Source of the DNA: JAVBPB01 sp031549965
GTDB taxonomy: Bacteria > Bacillota > Clostridia > Lachnospirales > Lachnospiraceae
Reading direction: 5' to 3'
Assembly (NCBI GenBank): GCA_031549965.1
Contig: JAVBPB010000152.1
Location: 1 to 8,744 of the forward strand
DNA length: 8,744 bases
Shown here one piece after another: positions 5,442 through 8,744 of the stretch (position 1 is its first letter; each line of letters opens with the position of its first letter). The notes beneath the pieces are model-generated. The model was not told where the DNA came from. It saw only the letters and a list, made by a program, of their open reading frames with translations, and did not search any database. The translations under genes were made by a program, and so were the position numbers.

Positions 5442-5460
5442 CTTTGAGGTTCCGGCTATA
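5440..5460 (-). other. Module junction B: candidate recombinase attachment site in the Hint codons
   Basis: Equivalent to 1629-1649 (16 of 21 bases the same), encoding V-I-A-G-T-S on the minus strand directly after the recombinase 2 terminator. Recombinase-side DNA (5461-5473) reads as AT-rich spacer with CTTAAAA on the minus strand, also seen at junction A. Confidence 0.6.
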
Positions 5461-5473
5461 ACCTTTTTTAAGT

Positions 5474-5505
5474 AAAAAAAGACACTGTCAGTTAAAACAG
5501 AGTCT
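5474..5505 (-). terminator. Intrinsic terminator at the end of recombinase 2
   Basis: AGACTCTGT (5505-5497, minus strand) pairs with ACAGTGTCT (5488-5480) with one T·T mismatch and an eight-base loop, then T6 (5479-5474). The left arm is identical to that at 1687-1695. The right arms differ, but each keeps all but one pair, which supports a selected hairpin. Confidence 0.72.
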
Positions 5506-7099
5506 CTTCAATGGGTTTCGTAAACTTATATAAAATTTTTATTGTCTTCTTCTTTTTCTTTTTATAATCCCCTTCACTATGAATTTCTATCTTATCAATA
5601 ATCTTATTAAGCAAATCCTTAGTTAGAATATTAAGATTTTCTGGTGCTTTTAAATCAGTACTATTTTCTTCTTTTTTGGTTAGTAAATCATATTTATATT
5701 TAAGTGTTTTTTGTTCCAATTCATATTCTTTAGTAAGGTTTTTATAAGTATCTTCACTTATAACTTCACTAACAAAATCTTCATAAATCTTCTTGGTTAG
5801 CTTTAATAAGGTTTTTAGTCTCTTATCAATTTCAGCCACTTCTAAATTATGCTGAATAAATTGATCATGGTTATCTGTTTTGTTACTTAATAGCTTTAAG
5901 AAATTTTCATCATTCTTAAATAAGTTAATATATTCATTAACTCTCGCTGTTACGATAGTTTTAAGTTCATCATAGCCAAATGCATTAAAGTGTCTTGGTT
6001 GGAAACTTGTTCTAGCACACGTATTACATTTATAAGCCATTTTTTTACCATCATTCCAGTTCTTCTCATTTGATAAAATCATCTTCTTATTGCATATACC
6101 ACAGACTGCTAAACCTTTAAATAAGTTCTCGTGAAAATATGTTTGTTTTATTTGTCTAGCTGCTAATAATTCTTGGGTTCGATTAAATTCTTCTTCTGGT
6201 ATTATAGCTTCATGTGTATATGGAACTACTATCCATTTCTCTGGTGGATTAAATCTAACCTTTGTTGTTTTATAATTTGGTATTTCTCTTTTTAAATTAG
6301 TTGTTTCGCCAATATAGGTTCTTCTCTTTAAAATGGTAAGTACTGTTAAAGAACTCCATGTACGTTTCTTAACTTCGTTAAATGTTTTTACTAGATTTAA
6401 ATATCTATTTTGTCCTTTATTTGCTTTATAAACACTTGGAATGGGAATTGCTTTTTTAGTTAGTTTAGTTGCGATACCACATATTCCCATTCCTTCTTGT
6501 GATAGTTTAAAGATATATCTTACTATCTCGGCTGCTGGTTCATCTATTATTAATCGATTACGATTATTTGGGTCTTTTATATAACCGTATGGTGCTTCAC
6601 AACCGATATATAAACCTTGTAATGCTCTACTTCTTTTTGCAGCTCTTACTTTTTTGGAAATATCTTTTGAATACATATCATTAAGTATGTTTTTAAATGG
6701 TGCTATATCATTATCATCATTTGATGTATCTATACCATCATTTAAAGCTATATATCTGACGTTTTTACTTGGAAAGTAAATCTCGGTATAATGCCCTGTC
6801 ATTATATAATTTCTCCCAAGTCTTGATAAATCTTTAGTTAACACTAAATTAACCTTCTTTTTTTCGATGTCATTAATAAGCCTTTGGAAACTTGGTCGAT
6901 TAAAGTTTGTACCTGTGTAACCATCATCAATGTAAGTATCGACTATATTAAATCCTTGTTCTTGACAATATTTTTCTAACATCATTTTTTGTGTTTGTAT
7001 TGATAAGCTATCTGCCTGCTTATCATCATCTTCACTTTGCTTATCTTCTGATGATAAGCGACAATAAAGTGCAGCGTTATAAGTATTTGATGTTTGCAT
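5492..7099 (-). CDS. Large serine recombinase 2 (535 aa)
   Basis: It has the same architecture as recombinase 1: resolvase domain with YCRLS (R14, S16) and DLSRLGR (R93, R96), recombinase domain, zinc ribbon (C333, C336, C358, C361), coiled-coil C-terminus ending in KPIEETLF. A six-residue acidic/polar insertion (SEDKQSEDDDKQAD region, about 18-30) marks it off from recombinase 1. The frame is complete and catalytic residues are present. Its 5' side is broken: an IS110 element ends nine bases before the ATG, so only AGAG-AAAAATA remains where the ribosome site should be. The reconstructed pre-insertion sequence gives TAAAGGAG at ideal spacing. The original promoter and any XRE/89-aa partners lie beyond the right edge. 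It is probably poorly expressed unless the IS supplies a promoter (a TATAAT is at 7140-7135, minus strand). It would be the recombinase of the next module to the right. Confidence 0.93.
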   Translation of the reverse strand: MQTSNTYNAALYCRLSSEDKQSEDDDKQADSLSIQTQKMMLEKYCQEQGFNIVDTYIDDGYTGTNFNRPSFQRLINDIEKKKVNLVLTKDLSRLGRNYIMTGHYTEIYFPSKNVRYIALNDGIDTSNDDNDIAPFKNILNDMYSKDISKKVRAAKRSRALQGLYIGCEAPYGYIKDPNNRNRLIIDEPAAEIVRYIFKLSQEGMGICGIATKLTKKAIPIPSVYKANKGQNRYLNLVKTFNEVKKRTWSSLTVLTILKRRTYIGETTNLKREIPNYKTTKVRFNPPEKWIVVPYTHEAIIPEEEFNRTQELLAARQIKQTYFHENLFKGLAVCGICNKKMILSNEKNWNDGKKMAYKCNTCARTSFQPRHFNAFGYDELKTIVTARVNEYINLFKNDENFLKLLSNKTDNHDQFIQHNLEVAEIDKRLKTLLKLTKKIYEDFVSEVISEDTYKNLTKEYELEQKTLKYKYDLLTKKEENSTDLKAPENLNILTKDLLNKIIDKIEIHSEGDYKKKKKKTIKILYKFTKPIEETLF

Positions 7100-7108
7100 T
7101 ATTTTTCT
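7099..7108 (+). other. Left target half and CT core of the IS110 insertion
   Basis: TTATTTTT plus core CT (7107-7108) is repeated exactly in the bridge RNA at 7239-7248. On the minus strand it overlaps the spacer and the first base of the start codon of recombinase 2. Confidence 0.75.
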
Positions 7109-7184
7109 CTAGTACAATATAATCAATCCAATATATTATACATTTCCTTTCTTTTAATGGTGTGTTTTATGGTGGATTGAATTT

Positions 7185-7374
7185 GAATAATAACCTCAAT
7201 TTATGTTATTATTCACCCAAGGGACGTTGCAGACTATTTTATTTTTCTAACAGCATCATAAGATGACTGGTTAAAGGAGAGCATAGCTGCAACTTTCATT
7301 TCATATGGTTATTAGTTAGTTACAGATTATCTATTATGGTAATACTGGTTGTTTACTAGAGAACGTGATGAAAG
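7185..7374 (+). ncRNA. IS110 bridge RNA with readable target and donor guides
   Basis: A 5' stem-loop pairs GAATAATAAC (7185-7194) with GTTATTATTC (7205-7214). The target loop is closed by GTTGCAG (7226-7232) and CTGCAAC (7287-7293). It holds left guide TTATTTTTCT (7239-7248), identical to 7099-7108, and right guide TAAAGGAG (7272-7279), complementary to 8737-8744. The donor loop is closed by TTTCAT (7294-7299) and ATGAAA (7368-7373). It holds left guide TAGTTAGTT (7313-7321), matching 8730-8738 but for one base (C to U at the core, a G-U wobble), and right guide TACTAGAG (7354-7361), complementary to 7107-7114. Both loops share a central hairpin with CAG paired to CTG and a bulged A before CTG (7251-7269 and 7323-7347). 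In this family the RNA brings transposase, target and element ends together. The 5' and 3' ends given are estimates. Confidence 0.85.
7298..7317 (+). repeat. 20-bp inverted repeat, left copy (inside bridge RNA)
   Basis: ATTTCATATGGTTATTAGTT is the exact reverse complement of 8600-8619. It runs from the closing stem of the donor loop into the left donor guide. Confidence 0.85.
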
Positions 7375-7401
7375 AATTGCAGATTGACGTAACGAGCCCA
7401 G

Positions 7402-7407
7402 AAAGGA
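7402..7407 (+). promoter_or_regulatory. Ribosome-binding site of the IS110 transposase
   Basis: AAAGGA lies seven bases before ATG 7415 and fixes this start. It lies 28 bases after the estimated end of the bridge RNA. Confidence 0.7.
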
Positions 7408-7414
7408 CGTAAAT

Positions 7415-8605
7415 ATGATTTATGTAGGAATTGACGCTGCTAGCGAAAAACATGATGTATGTATCATGTCTAGCAACAAACAAATTTATGAAAAGAAGTT
7501 TCAAGTCACAAATTCTAAGGAGGAATATAAAAAACTTCTCAGCAAAATTACAGGAGCTAAGAAGTTCTTTAAAGATTCTAATGTTTGTATAGGAATAGAA
7601 TCAACGGGTGTGTATTCATCTACTATTCTTGAATTCTTCTCAGTCTTACCACAAACTGAAGTAATCTTCATTAACCCGATTTTAACCAATATGTTTCAGT
7701 TGTCTCAATCTGTCCATTACGCTAAAACGGATTCGATTGACTCTGAAGGCATTTGTAAGTTCTTAATTAAGAATTATGATGACCTATTAACCTATACACC
7801 TATATCTTACCATATTAAGCAAATCAAGTCACTAGAACGGGAATTAAACAATATCAATAAATCTTTAACAAAGACTATTAATAGACTTACAGGATTAATT
7901 CATATAATATTTCCTGAGTTTTTTAAGGTTTTTCCTAAAATCAAAGGAAAATTAGTGCTTTCTTTACTTCATGAATATTCTATTCCAAGTGACTACTCTA
8001 ACAGAAGGTTAACTACTGTTTTAGAATTTGGTAAGAAAGCTTCTAAAGGCCATTTTTACGAAGATAAAGCTATCAAACTATTATCTTTAGCTAAAGACTC
8101 TGTTGGTATTTATAGTATAAGTGATAAGATTATCGTTAAGCAATTAACAAAATTAATACTTCTTTTAATGAATCAAAAGCAAGAAATCATCAACGAACTA
8201 AATATTTTAATTCAAGAGCATTGTCCTAATCTTCTTACAATACCTGGCATCGGTAGTATTACAGCAGCTGGTATCATTGGTGAAGTTGGCAATATTTCTA
8301 ACTTTAAAAATGCTGATTCTTTATTAGCCTTTGCCGGTTTAAATCCTAGAGTATATCAATCTGGTAAATATACAGCTAAAAACACCCCTATTACTAAGAA
8401 AGGTTCATCATATCTTAGAAATGCTATATTTCAAGCTTCTAGAGTTATCATTTATTATGACAACACTTTTAGTGCATACTTCCAAAAGAAACTAGCTGAA
8501 GGCAAAACATATAATTGTGCAATTGGTCATGTCACGAAAAAATTAACGAGAGTTATTTTCTCTATTCTTAAGAATGACAAGTTTTTTGAATCTCTAAATA
8601 ACTAA
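7415..8605 (+). CDS. IS110-family DEDD transposase/recombinase (396 aa)
   Basis: The N-terminal RuvC-like DEDD domain starts with YVGIDAASEKHDV (D7), then IESTGVY (E62) and KTDSIDS (D106, D109). A helical middle (about 130-265) follows. The C-terminal Tnp (transposase_20) domain has the helix-hairpin-helix LLTIPGIGSITAAGIIGEVG (273-292) and GLNPRVYQSG, whose S316 is the candidate nucleophile, with KKGSSYLRNA after it. Length is normal. In this family the enzyme, guided by the bridge RNA, excises the element as a circle and inserts it at sites with a CT core. All key residues and both ends are present, so the element looks intact. The stop codon overlaps a 20-bp inverted repeat shared with the bridge RNA. 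Confidence 0.95.
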   Translation: MIYVGIDAASEKHDVCIMSSNKQIYEKKFQVTNSKEEYKKLLSKITGAKKFFKDSNVCIGIESTGVYSSTILEFFSVLPQTEVIFINPILTNMFQLSQSVHYAKTDSIDSEGICKFLIKNYDDLLTYTPISYHIKQIKSLERELNNINKSLTKTINRLTGLIHIIFPEFFKVFPKIKGKLVLSLLHEYSIPSDYSNRRLTTVLEFGKKASKGHFYEDKAIKLLSLAKDSVGIYSISDKIIVKQLTKLILLLMNQKQEIINELNILIQEHCPNLLTIPGIGSITAAGIIGEVGNISNFKNADSLLAFAGLNPRVYQSGKYTAKNTPITKKGSSYLRNAIFQASRVIIYYDNTFSAYFQKKLAEGKTYNCAIGHVTKKLTRVIFSILKNDKFFESLNN

Positions 8606-8619
8606 TAACCATATGAAAT
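8600..8619 (+). repeat. 20-bp inverted repeat, right copy (across transposase stop)
   Basis: Exact reverse complement of 7298-7317; it includes the TAA stop (8603-8605). In RNA it could pair with the bridge RNA or fold back on the 5' leader of the same transcript. Confidence 0.85.
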
Positions 8620-8736
8620 TTTCAAAGATCATTTAGCACTTAATCTAGGGTTTTAACCTTTTTTAGTGTTGGCTTTATATTAATAATCATATTTTTTTAC
8701 TTTTTTATTAAAAGCACTTGATTATTTAATAGTTAG

Positions 8737-8744
8737 CTCCTTTA
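8737..8744 (+). other. CT core and right target half of the IS110 insertion
   Basis: CTCCTTTA is complementary over all eight bases to the right target guide (7272-7279). Joined to the left half it restores TAAAGGAG, a Shine-Dalgarno, upstream of recombinase 2 on the minus strand. The window ends here. Confidence 0.72.

Larger units (their letters stand above)
1640..5450 (-). mobile_element. Candidate self-mobilising toxin-tip module (about 3.8 kb)
   Basis: The unit runs between two equivalent positions in the Hint codons (5450 and 1639; 3,811 bp). On the minus strand it carries: truncated Hint and tip B, immunity B, palindromic element, XRE repressor (plus strand), 89-aa protein, large serine recombinase 1, terminator. 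Both ends carry TGAGGTNCCNGCTAT. Large serine recombinases are known to insert elements into coding sequence at specific sites. That this unit excises or integrates is an inference from the matching ends and the missing Hint cysteine. The exact crossover bases are uncertain. Confidence 0.55.
7109..8738 (+). mobile_element. Complete IS110-family insertion sequence (about 1.63 kb)
   Basis: The ends were set by matching the bridge RNA guides to the flanks: core CT at 7107-7108 on the left and at 8737-8738 on the right. The left end begins CTAGTA and the right end finishes TAGTTAG. Left noncoding DNA is 306 bp and encodes the bridge RNA; the transposase fills 7415-8605; the right end is 131 bp without a gene. 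The long left and short right ends fit the IS110 group rather than IS1111. No terminal inverted repeats or target duplication beyond CT, as usual for this family. A weak hairpin with a T run at about 8647-8664 could end transcription. Confidence 0.85.

Noticed and set aside
7501..7689. Minus-strand open frame inside the IS110 transposase
   Set aside because: Antisense to the conserved DEDD domain.
7298..8619. IS1111-type subterminal repeats defining the IS ends
   Set aside because: The guides place the ends at 7108 and 8738, well outside these repeats, and the long noncoding region is on the left.
8640..8670. Strong terminator after the transposase
   Set aside because: The hairpin GGTT/AACC has a two-base loop and few pairs; the T run alone is not enough.
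1..8744. CRISPR array, tRNA or rRNA genes
   Set aside because: No regularly spaced repeats and no tRNA or rRNA signature seen on either strand.

Overview
The window is AT-rich, low-GC DNA with Shine-Dalgarno sites of the AGGAGG/AAAGGAG type. It uses TGG for tryptophan and TGA as stop. It is most likely accessory DNA of a Bacillota (Firmicutes) genome, possibly a gut lineage; the genus cannot be told from sequence alone. Almost everything runs on the minus strand and belongs to a tandem array of polymorphic-toxin cassettes bordered by insertion sequences.

Reading the minus strand (right to left): large serine recombinase 2 (7099-5492) ends in an intrinsic terminator. It is followed at once by a junction (5460-5440) where the reading frame becomes a Hint (intein-like pretoxin) domain that lacks its N-terminal cysteine. 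That truncated Hint carries a C-terminal toxin tip (toxin B, 5441-4734) and an immunity-type gene (4720-4355). Next come a 124-bp palindromic element, a plus-strand XRE repressor (3768-4085), a divergent promoter/operator region, an 89-aa protein (3615-3346) and large serine recombinase 1 (3271-1682). Recombinase 1 again ends in a terminator and a near-identical junction (1649-1629), followed by a second truncated Hint with an unrelated HNH-type nuclease tip (toxin A, 1633-836) and its own immunity-type gene (836-234). A terminator and the start of a probable IS3-like orfA fill the left edge.

The two junctions lie at the same Hint codons (Val-Ile-Ala-Gly-Thr-Ser) and are 3,811 bp apart. My reading is that the DNA between them is one self-mobilising toxin-tip module: half Hint, tip, immunity, XRE control, small protein, recombinase. 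Insertion into the Hint coding sequence of a full-length toxin gene would fuse the new tip to the resident N-terminus and push the old tip downstream as a silent, terminator-insulated orphan. The recombinase side of each junction lacks the Hint nucleophile cysteine, as this model requires.

On the right, a complete IS110-family element (7109-8738) carries a DEDD transposase and, upstream of it, a region that folds as a bridge RNA. All four guide segments can be read: two match the flanking target halves and two match the element's own ends. The inferred target is the ribosome-binding site of recombinase 2. The IS has therefore split that site from its start codon, and recombinase 1 still carries a 14/16 match to the unoccupied target.
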